Of a DNA stretch of 64,000 bases, positions 10,701 through 21,627 are shown one piece after another. The notes beneath the pieces were generated by a model. That model was not told where the DNA came from and did not search any database. It saw nothing but the letters and a program-made list of their open reading frames with translations. A program made the position numbers and the translations under genes. This DNA comes from Cycas panzhihuaensis. Lineage: Eukaryota; Cycadophyta. Positions within the stretch are counted from its first letter, which is position 1. Each line of letters opens with the position of its first letter. Location: assembly GCA_023213395.1 (NCBI GenBank), contig CM041465.1, positions 216,263,741 through 216,327,740 of the forward strand, given 5' to 3'.

Positions 10701-12678
10701 AAGGAGAGACCCACAAAAAGGGGGATTCCAATAGAATAAGGATGAGATGCAAGCACAATGAGCACGGATGAGAGGGAAATGGGTGCGAGATAAGCACAAC
10801 TGAAGTTCCATAGGTTGGTTGACTCAAGGTAAGTCTATGGAAGAATGAGAGGTGGAGAATGAAGGCCTAGTTGGTATGAAAGCAAGAGGAAGGAGGTTCG
10901 AGCCTCAACAATGGTGAATAAGGCTATAAACATTTGGATGTATAGAGTGTGTGGTGAGGGAGTGTTATATGTTATCACAAAGAAAATAAACAAATGCACA
11001 ATGCACTCCCTCTCTCTCTTTTCCATTTGTGAAGCAAAGAGAAAAAAACCAAAATTCGTTATGCAAGTCTAAGCATGCACTCTAAAATGATGCAAGCCTA
11101 AAAGGGTATTTATGTTGAGGAGAAAAAAGGGGAAAGAGTGTAATTGTTATGGTATGCTCTTTCTTATAAAGTCAGCTATGCAACATGCACATGCACGAAA
11201 GCTAGTTTGTTTCTCTTTTTTCTTTATGTGTTTTAATATTGTAAGGGCATACACTCCAACAACGATAAAGGGGGAAGGGACGTATCAAAAGAGGATATAT
11301 GTAGCTGGAAAATAACTCGGCTGAAGGAGGCGCTCCGCTTGTGCTCCCTGTATAAACTCTAGTCTTCATTTTCTGTACAACCATTGCCGAAGTCGATGGG
11401 GGCTTCCTTACCTTCCCCATATAAAAAGGAAGCAAAAGGAAGAGGTGAAAGAGAACAACAACTATGTGAGAAAAGAAATGTCAACAAATCGGTAAAACTC
11501 ACCCAGATTGAAGTGTTCCTTTCCTCCACACATATCGCCGGTAAACCTGCAAGCACAAAGGGTTTTCCCTTCCGAGAAGGGGCTACCAAGATGCAAGCTA
11601 ATGTATGTGTAATGATATAAAATAAATGTTAAAGTTTTATGCCTTAAGTTAGTTAATCTACTACTCAACCCAACTCTGCACTCTCTTAAAGAAGAAAAAT
11701 AATGTACGCCAAGCAAGAAAATGAGGTTAGCCTCAGGATGGCCAACCCTCCTGTAAGTGGACCTCCACGCAGCCTTGGGATGTAAAGTACAATGGTTTTA
11801 TGGTAGCCTATGGGCAACAAGCAAGAAAAGAAGTGAATGTTGTGTGGTGTGGAAGAGTTGCCTGCGTAGCGAAGACGTTATGGGCAGCGAATCACCACAC
11901 TGGCCTTGCTAAGGGTCTGGATTGATGTTGAATGATGTTTGGGGCTTGAGAGGTGCCCAAAAGGAGAACATGCAGACCTGGAACCAATGCAATAAGGGCT
12001 GCGTATGCTGATATCCAACGCAGGCTTGGTCCCACAAACTCCTAGTTTGCCCAAGAGAAGCATGAGCACAAGAGAGGAAGGATGGGAAGGGGTTTACCCT
12101 TGAGGAGTAGGCCCAATGGGATGGATCCTGCCTTAGCTCCCTTCACCCAGTCCTTATAGACCCTCTCTCGTAGCTTCCTTGAGAGAAACCAATGGAAAAT
12201 GGGAGAGATCTTGAGGTAACAAAGCAAAAAAAATGGGAAAACACTCTCTTTTCATAGTAGAAAAGCACAAAAATAGAGAATGGTATACTAATAGATAAGC
12301 TTTAATGGAATAAATTTGTGCTAAAACATGAAACAAAAGTAAAAGGTACCTGCTGGGCTATGTTAGGGGTGGATCTATCCCTGTAAGCAGTGGAAGAAGG
12401 TAGATTTTGCAGGGTTCACAAGGTACCTCACGAGGTGGTGTTGTAGGAGGAGCTTGCTTGATGAGAGCTGAGGGGTGAGTGTGGAGATCTCACTTGAAGA
12501 TGCTAGATGAGGAGTCCTCTGCCACGTACCAGAGCTACTACAGGCAGATCCCAGGTTGGGATGGCAGAAACTCCAACGTTGTAGGCGTACCTGTGAGAAG
12601 AAGGGAAGAGAGAGTAGAATAGTAGTTAGAGAGATATTGTTAGAGAGCCCAAAGAGGTAAAATGATGTCCTTTTTGGG

Positions 12679-12717
12679 ATTTATACCCATCCTAACCCTA
12701 ATCGAGTGATTAGGGTT
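12679..12717 (-). promoter_or_regulatory. minus-strand TATA and telo-box promoter, copy I
   Basis: On the minus strand an inverted telo-box pair, AACCCTAATC-GAGT-GATTAGGGTT (12694-12717), sits just upstream of TATAAAT (12679-12685), followed downstream by a CT-rich leader (CTCTCTAACTACTATTC at about 12610-12630). The same layout recurs at 44809-44847 and 59701-59739. Telo-box plus TATA plus pyrimidine-rich leader is a common plant pol II promoter layout. That it fires is an inference. Confidence 0.55.
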
Positions 12718-13440
12718 CGAGTAGGGTTGATATATCAACTAATCCACGTGGCAGTTCTACAAAAAAAGTAAGAATTTCCATGGAAGATTAAAAAAAAAGT
12801 GTGAGATAGTCACACCGCGGTAAACTTCATGGTACTACAGTAAACTTTGCGGTACTTCTAAGTTTATAGCAGTGTGAGACCAGAATACCAAAATAGCAAT
12901 GGTAAGGGTCCTAGAAGCCCTAAATGGAGATGTGTTAGGTCTAGGAGGGGTTGGCCCTCCTATCTAGGTGGCTAGAGACAGTCCGAATAACATATAGGCT
13001 AGACCAAATAGGACATTAGGAGTTGGGGTTCCCAGAAATGCTATGAAAGGATGCAACATAGCAACAACTCTTAGTGAAGTGTCAAGATTTACGATAGGTG
13101 ACCCAGGTGTGAGTAGATCACACGAGTTGGGTGAGGCCTAAGGTGATGTGGAGGAGGCATAGAGGGTTGTAAAGTGCCATGGGGATGCCTGCCTCATGGA
13201 GAGGCAGGTCTCATGGGTCATCGTAGGCTAAAAAGATGACAGGCATCATGATCAAGCAATAGGTGCAAGGTGATCACTCAAGTATGACAATCAATCATGC
13301 AATGAGGTGATGCTTCTATCTACCTTTCCAAAGAAACAATAAAGGTGAAAAGGAGGAAGAATACTTGTGCTTACTTGAGTCGATCTGTCCATACCCATTC
13401 TCGGTAGCCGAGAAACAATAACTAAGCAAATGGAGGCTAC

Positions 13441-13710
13441 GTCTATAGAAATAGGGGCACCAACAATGCTTCACACTAAAATACCTACATAAAATAGTCT
13501 ATTACAATCCTTTGAATATCTCTGAGTACCAAATAACCCCTATAAAATAGAGAACAAAAGCATTAGGAGTCTGCACATGATCACTATACCCAGTAATTGT
13601 CCTTTTAGCTATAAAAAAAGATGTCAAATAAAAGGTTAAGCTAGCATAACCTAATAATCTGCATTCAAAAAAACTATGCCTGATGCATGCCTACTTGTGC
13701 ATGATCATCT
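13441..13710. other. unassigned stretch next to copia LTR
   Basis: 270 bp between the end of the copy I match and the primer site at 13711. By position it would be leader sequence of the minus-strand element that owned the LTR at 13723. No motif or frame is visible. Confidence 0.4.
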
Positions 13711-13722
13711 ACTCTAATACCA
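13711..13722 (-). promoter_or_regulatory. primer binding site beside LTR
   Basis: The minus strand reads TGGTATTAGAGT, identical to the E2 primer site at 4699-4710, directly adjoining the LTR end. Confidence 0.75.
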
Positions 13723-14033
13723 TGTTAGAAACACTAAACAAATAGATTGTTTATATACACAACAAGCATGAAATAAACAAGCATATAACAAAATATATAT
13801 AGAAAATTGTATGGTCAAAACCCACTACTAAACATGGATTATATTAATATAAAATTGTAAGAAAAAAATGGACTTTAGATCCTTATTCATATATTTATAA
13901 GTGCCTCAAATAATTACATATAAGATTACATATGTCAGCCTAAATAATATCACAATTATTATATCATAAGTTCACATAAATTATCACCATATTTATATTA
14001 GTTGAGTAAGTGGATATAATATCACTTTAATGC
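13723..14033 (-). repeat. isolated copia LTR, same family as 4714-4966
   Basis: About 311 bp. On the minus strand it ends TTTCTAACA at the primer site; its other end shares the TATCACCATATTTATATTAG segment and the following 25 bp with the LTR at 4914-4966. No internal domain of that element is recognisable, so it is an orphan LTR with a scrap of leader. The plus-strand gag of A+ begins right after it, so it may have replaced or destroyed A+'s own 5' LTR. Confidence 0.7.
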
Positions 14034-14074
14034 AAGTGGAAGAGAATTTGGAATATCTACAAACAAGTCAGAAA

Positions 14075-14413
14075 ATGGATGTCAAAACTACCTTATTACC
14101 ATAAATGATCTTTGATAGCACCAATTTTGAGGAGTAAAAGTCTAATATAGAACTTGTATTGATAGTCTAGGAGATTTGGAACCTAACCTGTGAGGCCTCA
14201 CCCAAGAAAAAAGAAGGGAAACCTGACATTGAACTAGATAAATTCACACAAAGAATGCAGCTTCATGTCACTAGTCTACTGAAGCTCTCGCTTACTCTAA
14301 ATTAAAGGGCGCTTATCCATAAATTAAATATGGTACACAACATTTAGAAGACCCTATGTGATATGTTTAAAAAAAAGAAGACAAACCATTTAGTTATCTT
14401 ACTAGGTGAATTA
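14075..14413 (+). pseudogene. gag: copia gag N-terminal part (A+)
   Basis: Starts ATG at 14075 (MDVKTTLLP). Matching pieces follow: SNIELVLIV, EASPKKKEGKPDIELDKF, and RALIHKLNMVHNI then TLCDMFKKKKTNHLVILLGE. The same pieces occur in A- at 49963-50440 (SPKKKEGEPDIELNKHTQ, IIHKLNR), so the family is certain. Two or more stops interrupt it. The frame ends at the insertion point of copia B and resumes after it at 19475 as LFNFCIKDKSNIIAYLNK. Confidence 0.8.
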
Positions 14414-15060
14414 TGTTGGGTATTGTGACAACAATTATAGGCCTAAAATTATGGCCTGTTTTCGGCGCGGTTTCCCTCCCTAATCTTTCTCGGGGGGTTC
14501 CAAGGGGGGCGAGAGCCCCCCTTGGCCGGGGGGTTGCGAGGGGAGTGGAACGCCCCCCACTAGGAGGGGGTTCGGGGGTGATAGCCCCCGACCTAAAAAA
14601 TTGACCATGTAAACCTTATTAAAGTGTAAAGAGAATCAGGGTCGTATAATGAAAATATCCTAGATTCTACGGTGGAGATTTTAGGTCTTGGATGTCCTCT
14701 CATGTAGCCCATTTTAGGACTTTTCTTATTATGTTGTAATGTTATGCAATGTACTATGAAGAGGGTGGCGGCTGATTGTTGTTCCAGAGAGCACTCTGTA
14801 TCTGTGATGTACTATTTTCTCCATTCTACGGCAATAAAGATTACTACCTTTCCTATGTGGATGTTTCCTTAGCACACTGATAGGGTTTTACCATGTTATA
14901 TCGGGTGCACATGTGATGTTTGGCTTTCATTATCTTGTTACTGTATAATCTCTAGTTTTAAGAACTTGCATGTAATTTGTATGTTTCATTTCTGTAACTA
15001 GTTGTAAGAAAGTAATAGATCTTGGTGGTTTTTAGAGGGTTGGACCTTATATTCTCAACA
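14414..15060 (+). repeat. 5' LTR of copia B
   Basis: 647 bp, TGTTGGGTATTG...TTCTCAACA. Near its start are two GC-rich inverted repeats: CCAAGGGGGG-CGAGAG-CCCCCCTTGG (14500-14525, perfect 10-bp arms) and CGGGGG-TGATAG-CCCCCG (about 14572-14590). An AATAAAG near 14831 could serve as a polyadenylation signal. The 3' LTR is closely similar but has lost bases in the first hairpin. Confidence 0.97.
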
Positions 15061-15062
15061 AG

Positions 15063-15074
15063 TGGTATCAGAGC
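15063..15074 (+). promoter_or_regulatory. primer binding site of copia B
   Basis: TGGTATCAGAGC, the exact complement expected for the 3' end of initiator-Met tRNA, 2 nt after the 5' LTR. Confidence 0.97.
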
Positions 15075-15133
15075 CACTCTTTTTCTTACAGCGAGTTTGT
15101 GAAGGTTTTTTGGTGTCGGCTTTTCTACACCAA

Positions 15134-15658
15134 ATGGCAAAACTGGCGAGTGCAAAGTTCGAGGTGGAGAAATTCAATGGCAAGAACAACTTCGAGTTGT
15201 GGAAGCTAAAAGCGTACGATATTCTTGTACAACAGGGTTTGTACAAAGCCCTTGCAGAAAAATAAAAGAAACCTACGGGAATGGACGATGATGAATGGGA
15301 TGAAGACAAGGAAGTTACCTTGTTATGCTCATTACCTGAATCCTGGGATAATATTATCACCTCAATCAGTTTTAGCACTACAAATGAATTGGAATATGAC
15401 TCTGTTGTGAGTGCTTTACTAATGGAAGAAGTGCGGAGGAAGTCTAGTCTTGAAACCTCCACACCAGAAGCCATGGCAATAAGGGGTAGAACGTTTGAGA
15501 GAGGACAAAACTCCAGGGATACATCGAGATCCAAGTCAAAGAGCAAAAAGAGTAAGCTCAGGTGTTGGCATTATAATAAGGCCAGTCACCTCAAGAAGGA
15601 TTGTTACAAAAGGAAGGAGTTCCAGAAAAAGGAAGATCCTGCCAAGGAAGCAAATTAG
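15134..15658 (+). pseudogene. gag: copia gag with internal deletion (B)
   Basis: Starts MAKLASAKFEVEKFNGKNNF at 15134, the first ATG after the primer site and the usual gag opening. A TAA at 15263 and a TAG at 15656 interrupt it. After MDDDEWDE (about 15300) the sequence jumps to DKEVTLLCSLPESWDN: the related element C in this window carries roughly 90 residues of capsid between the equivalent points, so B has lost most of its capsid helices. A knuckle follows, CWHYNKASHLKKDC, with Tyr for the second Cys and Ser for Gly, so RNA binding would be impaired. Gag would form the virus-like particle. Confidence 0.9.
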
Positions 15659-16090
15659 GTGGAGTCGAATGAAGGTATGGATGATGATGTCTTGGTTGCT
15701 TGTAATGTTTCTCATTATCACCATGACTGGTTATTAGATTCAGGTGCTTCGCACCACATGTGTCCACACAGGAGTTGGTTCTCATCATACCGACCTCTTG
15801 ATGGTGGTGATGTGCTTATGGGAAACGAAGTTTCTTGTAAGACAGTGGGCATTAGTAGGGTCAGAATTAAGATGTTTGATGGGCTAGTCAGAACATTAAC
15901 TGAGGTTAGACATGTACCTGATTTGAAAAGGAACCTGATTTCCTTGGGTGAATTAGATTCGAGTGGTTTTAAGCATACAGGTCATGAAGGAGTCCTAAAG
16001 GTGTCAAAGGGCGCCTTGGTTGTTATGAGAGCCTTAAAGAGAGGAAATCTTTATATTTTAGTGGGAAGTATAGATGTCGATAGCAACTGA
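15659..16090 (+). pseudogene. pol: copia aspartic protease (B)
   Basis: Same frame as gag, separated from it only by the TAG at 15656-15658, as expected for a single gag-pol polyprotein. WLLDSGASHHMC carries the intact catalytic D-S-G-A, and VRHVPDLKRNLISLGELD is the conserved segment before the integrase. Protease would cut the polyprotein during particle maturation. It ends at TGA 16088; reading continues in another frame at 16096, showing a frameshift. Confidence 0.92.
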
Positions 16091-16095
16091 TAAAG

Positions 16096-17017
16096 ACTAC
16101 AAAAGATCACCTTTCACTATGGCATCAAAGACTTGGGCACATGAGTGAGAAAGGACTTAAGGTGCTGATAAACCGTAAGTTACTTCCTAACTTGCAGCTT
16201 TCAGATTTGGCTTTCTGTAAATATTGTATTTTTGGAAAATAGTGTAGACTCAGGTTTAAAGTAGGGAGTCACACTAGTAAAGGCGTTTTGGATTACATAC
16301 ATTCAGATGTATAGGGACCAACCCCTAAAATATCTTGTGGAGGATCATTGTATTTTGTCACATTTATAGATGATTACTCTAGGAAGGTATGGGTCTATTT
16401 TTTGAAAAGGAAATCTGAAGTTTTTAGTGTATTTAAGCAGTTCAAGGCTTTAGTTGAGAAAAGATCTTGGTAAGACAATCAAATGTTTAAGAACTGACAA
16501 TGGAAGTGAGTTCAACTCCTTGGAATTTGAGAACTATTGAAGAGAAGCTAGGATCGAAAGACACAAGACCACTAGCTATACTCCATAGCAAAATGGCATT
16601 GCTGAGCGTATGAATAGGACACTCCTGGAAAGAGCAAGAAGCATGCTAAGTAATGCAGGAGTGGAGCAGGGCTTGTGGGCAGAAGCTATCCAAACAGCTT
16701 GCTATCTGGTAAACAGGTCACCATCAGTTGCAATAGATTGTAAGATTCCTAAAGAGGTATGGACTGGACATCCATGTGATTATTCAAATTTAAAAGTTTT
16801 TGGTTGTGATGCTTATGCCTGGACTAACAAAAGTAAACGTTCAAAGTTAGACCCAAAATCCAAGAGATATATCTTTGTTAGTTATGGTGATAAGGATGGT
16901 GTGAAGGGATACGGGTTGTGGGAACCTACTGCCCACAAAATCACCATTAATAGAGATGTCATATTTGATGAATCTCCCCTTGTAAAATCAGACAGTGTAG
17001 AAGCTAAAATGAAATAG
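16096..17017 (+). pseudogene. pol: copia integrase (B)
   Basis: The GAG-pre-integrase part reads LWHQRLGHMSEKGLK with the following C-x2-C (CKYC), a zinc-binding H-H-C-C. The core has HSDV (first Asp), FIDDYSRKVWVYFLKRK, LRTDNGSEF (second Asp) and NGIAERMNRTLLERAR (Glu), so D-D-E is complete. C-terminal KVFGCDAYAW and FDESPLV follow. Breaks: TAG at 16240, 16312 and 16586, TGA at 16538, a frameshift near 16465, and TAG at 17015 as the last codon. The longest intact piece is 16610-17017 (135 residues). Confidence 0.93.
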
Positions 17018-18789
17018 GAGCAGCTAGATGAACATCAACAAGTTAAGTTTGAAATGCAGCCATCTATGGAATCAGAAGAGCATGAAGATCTTTCTGAAGA
17101 TGAATCAGCAGCAGATTCACAGGAATATGTGGATACTCCTCTGCCAACAGTTAGAAGATCTACACGAGTCAGTCATCCACCTGACAGGTATAGCCCTTCT
17201 ATTTCTATTGCTTTAGTTTCTAATGATGGTGAGCCCACATGTTATCAGGAAGCAGTAGATGATATCCATGGAGAGAAGTGGATAAGGGCTATGTAGGAAG
17301 AGATAGATGCCTTGAAGAAAAATCACTCATGGGACTTGGTAGAACTTCCACATAGCAGGAAGACTATTGGTTACAGGTGGGTTTTCAAAAAGAAAACGGA
17401 TGTTGATGGAAAGGTTGATAAATACAGGGCACGATTGGTGGCAAAAGGCTTTACACAGAAAGCAGGTATTGACTTTCATGAGATCTTTTCACCAGTTGTT
17501 AAACTTGTTTCAATTCAAGTGTTGTTAGCATTGGTAGCTTCTCTCAATTTGGAGTTGGAGCAGTTAGATGTAAAAACAGCTTTTCTACATGGAGATTTAG
17601 ATGAGGAGATCTATATGGATCAACCAGAGGGGTTTATACAAGATGGTAGGAAAAGACTTGTTTGTAGGCTCAGGAAATCATTGTATGGCCTGAAGCAATC
17701 ACCCAAGCAGTGGTACAAGAAGTTTGATGCCTTCATGGAGAGCTAAAATTTCAAAAGAAGTGAGTATGATCATTGTGTTTACTTCAAATTTATGGACAAT
17801 GGCTTATTCATTATCTTGGTGTTATATGTTGATGACATGCTAGTTGTAAGCAAGAGCATAGTAGAAATCAATAAGCTAAAGGCTCAATTGGCTAGGACTT
17901 TTGATATGAAGGATCTAGGAGCTGCCAAACAAATCTTAGGCATGGAGATACACAGAGACAGGAGAATTGGTAAGCTGTGGTTATCACAGCAGAAATATGT
18001 TGAGAAGGTGATAACCAGGTTTGGGATGGCAAATGTGAAACCAGTGAGTATCCCTTTGGCTTCCCACTTTAAGCTTTCATCTAATATGAGTCCTAGTAGT
18101 GAAGAAGAAAAGGCTTATATGTCTCGTGTGCCTTATGCCAATGCAGTAGGAACTTTAATGTATGCCATGGTATGTACAAGACCTGATATTTCACATGCAG
18201 TCGGTGTAGTTAGCAGGTTTATGGCAAAACCAGGAAAGGAGCATTGGGCTGCAGTGAAATGGGTGCTTCGGTATTTGAGAGGCACTAGTGATTACTGCAT
18301 CACCTTTAGAGGTACAGGAAATCAGGTTTGTGGATATGTTGATTCAGATTTTGCAGGAGATTTAGACAAAAGAAGGTCTACTTCAGGTTATGTTTTCACT
18401 CTTGCAAATGGTCCAATTAGTTGGATGTCCAAATTGCGAGCACAATTGCCTTTGTCAACCACTAAGGCGAATATGTTGCTCTGACACATGCTTGTAAAGA
18501 AGTAATCTGGTTACAGGGTCTATTGGTTGAGCTTGGAAGGAGACAGGAAAATGTAAAGGTATTTTGTGACAGTCAAAGTGTTATTTACCTAGCCAAGAAT
18601 CCAATTTATCACAGTAGAACAAAGCATATTACTTTAAAGTACCATTTTGTTAGACAGGTTGTGGAAGCAAGTGGAGTGGCACTTTAGAAGATTCACACCA
18701 ATCAAAATTGTGCTAATATATTCACTAAACCAGTACCATTAGAGAAGTTCAAATGGTGTTTGACTTCTCTTAGCTTGCAGAAAAGATGA
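17018..18789 (+). pseudogene. pol: copia reverse transcriptase-RNase H (B)
   Basis: A linker with many acidic residues and RRSTRVSHPPDRYSP leads to RT: WVFKKKTDVDGKVDKYRARL, QLDVKTAFLHGDLDEEIYM, LRKSLYGLKQSPKQWYKKFD, then LYVDDMLVVSKS with an intact catalytic YVDD. RT covers about 17280-18250. RNase H follows (GYVDSDFAGDLDKRRSTSGY; CDSQSVIYLAKNP; the ending NIFTKPV). Breaks: TAG at 17294, TAA at 17744, a frameshift near 18468 and TAG at 18685. Stop TGA at 18787. This is the best RT in the window. Confidence 0.95.
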
Positions 18790-18823
18790 TGAAGGATCTA
18801 GGAAAGGTAGCGGGTAATTGTTG

Positions 18824-18836
18824 TCAAGGTGGAGAT
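18824..18836 (+). promoter_or_regulatory. polypurine tract of copia B
   Basis: TCAAGGTGGAGAT directly before the TGTTGGG start of the 3' LTR. Confidence 0.9.
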
Positions 18837-19469
18837 TGTTGGGTATTGTAACAACAATTATAGGCCTAAAATTATGGCCTGTTTTTAGCACGGTTTCCCC
18901 CCCTAATCTTTCTCGGGGGGTTCCAAGGCGGAGCCCCCATGGTCCGGGAGGGGGTGGAACGCCCCCCACTAGGAAGGGGTTTGGGGGCGATAGCCCCCGA
19001 CCTGAAAAATTGACCATGTAAACCTTATTAAAGTGTAAAGAGAATCAGGGTCTTACAATGAAAATACCCTAGATTCTACAGTGGAGATTTTAGGTCTTGG
19101 ATGTCCTCTCGTGTAGCCCGTTTCAGGGCTTTTCTTATTATGTTGTAATCTTATGCAATGTACTGTGAAGAGGGCGGTGGCTGATTGTTGTTCCAGAGAG
19201 CACTCTATATCTGTGATGTACTATTTTCTCCATTCTACAGCAATAAAGATCGCTACCTTTCCTGTGTGGATGTTTCCCTAGCACACTGCTAAGGTTTTAC
19301 CACGTTATATCGGGTGCACATGTGATGTTTGGCTTTCATTGTCTTGTTATTGTATAATCTCTGGTTTTAAGAACTTGCATGTAATTTGTATGTTTCATTT
19401 CTGTAACTAGTTGTAAGAAAGTAATAGATCTTGGTGGCTTTTAGAGGGTTGGACCTTCTATTCTTAACA
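18837..19469 (+). repeat. 3' LTR of copia B
   Basis: 633 bp, TGTTGGGTATTG...TTCTTAACA, closely similar to the 5' LTR. Differences are mainly C/T and G/A transitions plus a shortened GC-rich hairpin (about 18924-18950). The second hairpin (GGGGGCGATAGCCCCC) is kept. Confidence 0.97.
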
Positions 19470-21480
19470 AATTATTCAACTTCTGCATTAAGGATAAGAG
19501 TAATATCATCGCCTATTTAAATAAGTTGATTGATATTAGGAATAAGCTAGAGGGAATAGAATAAAACTTAATTAGTGATAAAATCCTATTTATAGTCATT
19601 ATGAACAAGTTGATAGTAGCTTATAACACCTTTTAAGTCATATATAGTATTGATGAGATGCTACAATTTACCTCTTTTTAGAAGCTAAATGAGCTCCTTT
19701 TTGTAGAGGAAGCTAAGCTTAAACATCACGGGTTTATGGGTTCTTTGGATACTTATCATGCTCTATCCTTAAAATTTCAAAAATTTGAGGATGAAGTTAG
19801 GGATAAATGTTCATATAAAGAGGGTATCGATAAAGAGAAGAAGAAGAAATAATGGTTCATATACCTATTGTAAAAAGATGGGCCACAAGGAAAAGGACTG
19901 TTGGGTGAGGAAAAAGAACTTAAGGTAGGCCAATAGAAAGGAGAAGATTGTAGCTTATAATATGTGAGTATTAACTAAAAAGTTGCCATATCAAAAGGAC
20001 TATTTGGTGACTAACTCAAGATCGCAACGATATATCTTTTTCAGTAAGTAGTGCTTTGATGTGTTAAACCAAAAACTCAACCAAACAAACATCATACTCG
20101 ATAATGCTAGTGTGGTACCAGTAAAAATATGAAACAGTCATAATAAAAAGTGGTTGTCTTGAGAAGATATATTATACACCTAGAATGAATCACAATCTTC
20201 TTTCTACTTAGAATACCTGGGTATACTTTCCTAAAGATAAGTCATAAGTAAAATAATTTAAAGTGACAACTAAAAAGATATGTGAAAATCAAATAGAATT
20301 TTTGAGTAATAGTGGAAAAGCTTACGACAATCACATTTCTAAGTTTTTCTCTAATCATGGTGTTGAGTTAATCCCATATGATGGAGTTGCTACATGGAAA
20401 GTTAATACCATGATTGACATGTCATTATATATGGTGTAGACATAACATATTCCATCCAATTTTGGGATAGAAACTATGAGAATTATTATTTACATTATGA
20501 ATTAGATTCTAACCTCTATAGTTTAAAATGTGATGCCACAAGAAAAATTGACTAGTTGAAAGTCTTTCATTAAAAAAATAAAGATCTTTAGGTGAATTCC
20601 AAATGCATTAATCTCTAATAAATAGTTAAAGAAATCTAACCATAGTCACAAAAATATTTTTGTGGGATACTATGGAAATAGTCATATATAGAGACTGTGC
20701 GATCCAATGATGTAGAAGTTTCTTCATTATCAAGATATAAATATTGACATACTAGTTTGATAAGTCTCTGCTATTAGATGTTTATTACCCCCCTTTCACA
20801 ACATCTCCTAATCCTATAAAGGTCAAGCTCTAAGAGGAAGATGAAGTAAAAGGTAATAAGAAACACCATTTAGGAGGAGATAATAATCTCCTCTAAGTCA
20901 TTATTAGCTAGAACTGAGGATGTAATAGAAAGGTTGATTGAAACTCAAACTACTAGTAGACTTTAAATGATGAAAGTAATCCACTCCTATATTCTTAATT
21001 CATTATAGTAAATGAATCCTTCTTGGATAGCAGCTATGGAGGAGGACAAAGATTCTTTACATAAAAATAATCCTTTTATTTGAATGGACCTTGAGATGAC
21101 GATTTCACCTATTATTTAGAAGCTAGTAAATAAGTTAAATATAATAGCTACACTTGGTGGAGAGTTACATTAAAATAATAATTAGTTTACATTTCTTAAC
21201 CTAGTCTTGAGGAGATTATATTAGGCACAAACCTCTTAGGTCATTAAAGAAGGACAAGATAAACTATTATGCTAATTGAATCGCATTAAACATACATACC
21301 TTATGTTCAATTCGGACTCATCTTTAGTTGATGAAATGTCACGTCCTATGAAAGAAACTTTAGTTTAGGGGAAGAGTACCTACAAGATCAAGTATCAACA
21401 TTGGAAGCAAGATACCAGTTGATTGTTCAAGAGGTATTTGATGAAAGCAAGCTTTAAATAGAATCTTCTTTGACCACTAA
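19470..21480 (+). pseudogene. pol: copia gag-pol remnant with missing RT core (A+)
   Basis: Continues gag (LFNFCIKDKSNIIAYLNK; YSIDEMLQFTSF; EEAKLKHHGFMGSLD), then a knuckle YTYCKKMGHKEKDCW with Tyr for the first Cys, protease end YYTPRMNHNLL, the second-Asp region of integrase as LSNSGKAYDNHISKFFSNHG with Asn for Asp (20308-20310), GYYGNSHI, and an RT start AAMEEDKDSLHKNN (about 21030). Only KEGQDKLLC matches later RT; the YxDD box and RNase H are absent. A- shows the same arrangement, so the deletion predates both copies. Confidence 0.8.
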
Positions 21481-21627
21481 TCGGGTTACAAACTAATTCA
21501 CAAAGTTGTTAAATAAATATCACCAATCAATGCTCAGTAAGATCATCCTTGAGAGGGGATCAATATATAAGGACAAATCTCCTAACTAATAGAGCAATTA
21601 ATTTTTACTTCATCTCCTATTTGTTTT

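Larger units (their letters stand above)
10443..13440 (+). mobile_element. PMD-like repeat, copy I (left 3 kb only)
   Basis: Starts with TGGAATCACGTCTGCGGG, as does copy III at 57496 (TGGAATCGCGTCTGCGGG). Shared landmarks in order: a B-box-like GGTTCGAGACC at 10563, GGGGGCTTCCTTACCTTCC at 11397, GAGGTTAGCCTC then GGCCAACCC at about 11731, the TATA/telo-box promoter at 12679-12717, a repeated AAACTT-N3-GGTAC motif at about 12824-12860, and CGATCTGTCCATACCCATTC at 13381. The matching part ends near 13440, before the plus-strand promoter and PMD-like frame found in copies II and III. No protein-coding frame is supported within this part. Class (LTR, MULE or other) is unknown. Confidence 0.7.
14414..19469 (+). 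mobile_element. near-complete Ty1/copia element B, with TSD
   Basis: 5,056 bp: 5' LTR 14414-15060, primer site 15063-15074, gag-protease 15134-16090, integrase 16096-17017, RT-RNase H 17018-18789, polypurine tract 18824-18836, 3' LTR 18837-19469. Flanked by the perfect 5-bp duplication AATTA (14409-14413 and 19470-19474). The catalytic motifs of protease, integrase and RT that I can see are kept, so it is the youngest element here, but about ten stops or frameshifts and an internal gag deletion make it inactive alone. It lies inside the gag gene of copia A+. Confidence 0.97.

Noticed and set aside
10835-12336. Several 60-84-residue open frames on both strands of copy I
   Set aside because: Short, overlapping in opposite strands, not kept in copies II or III.
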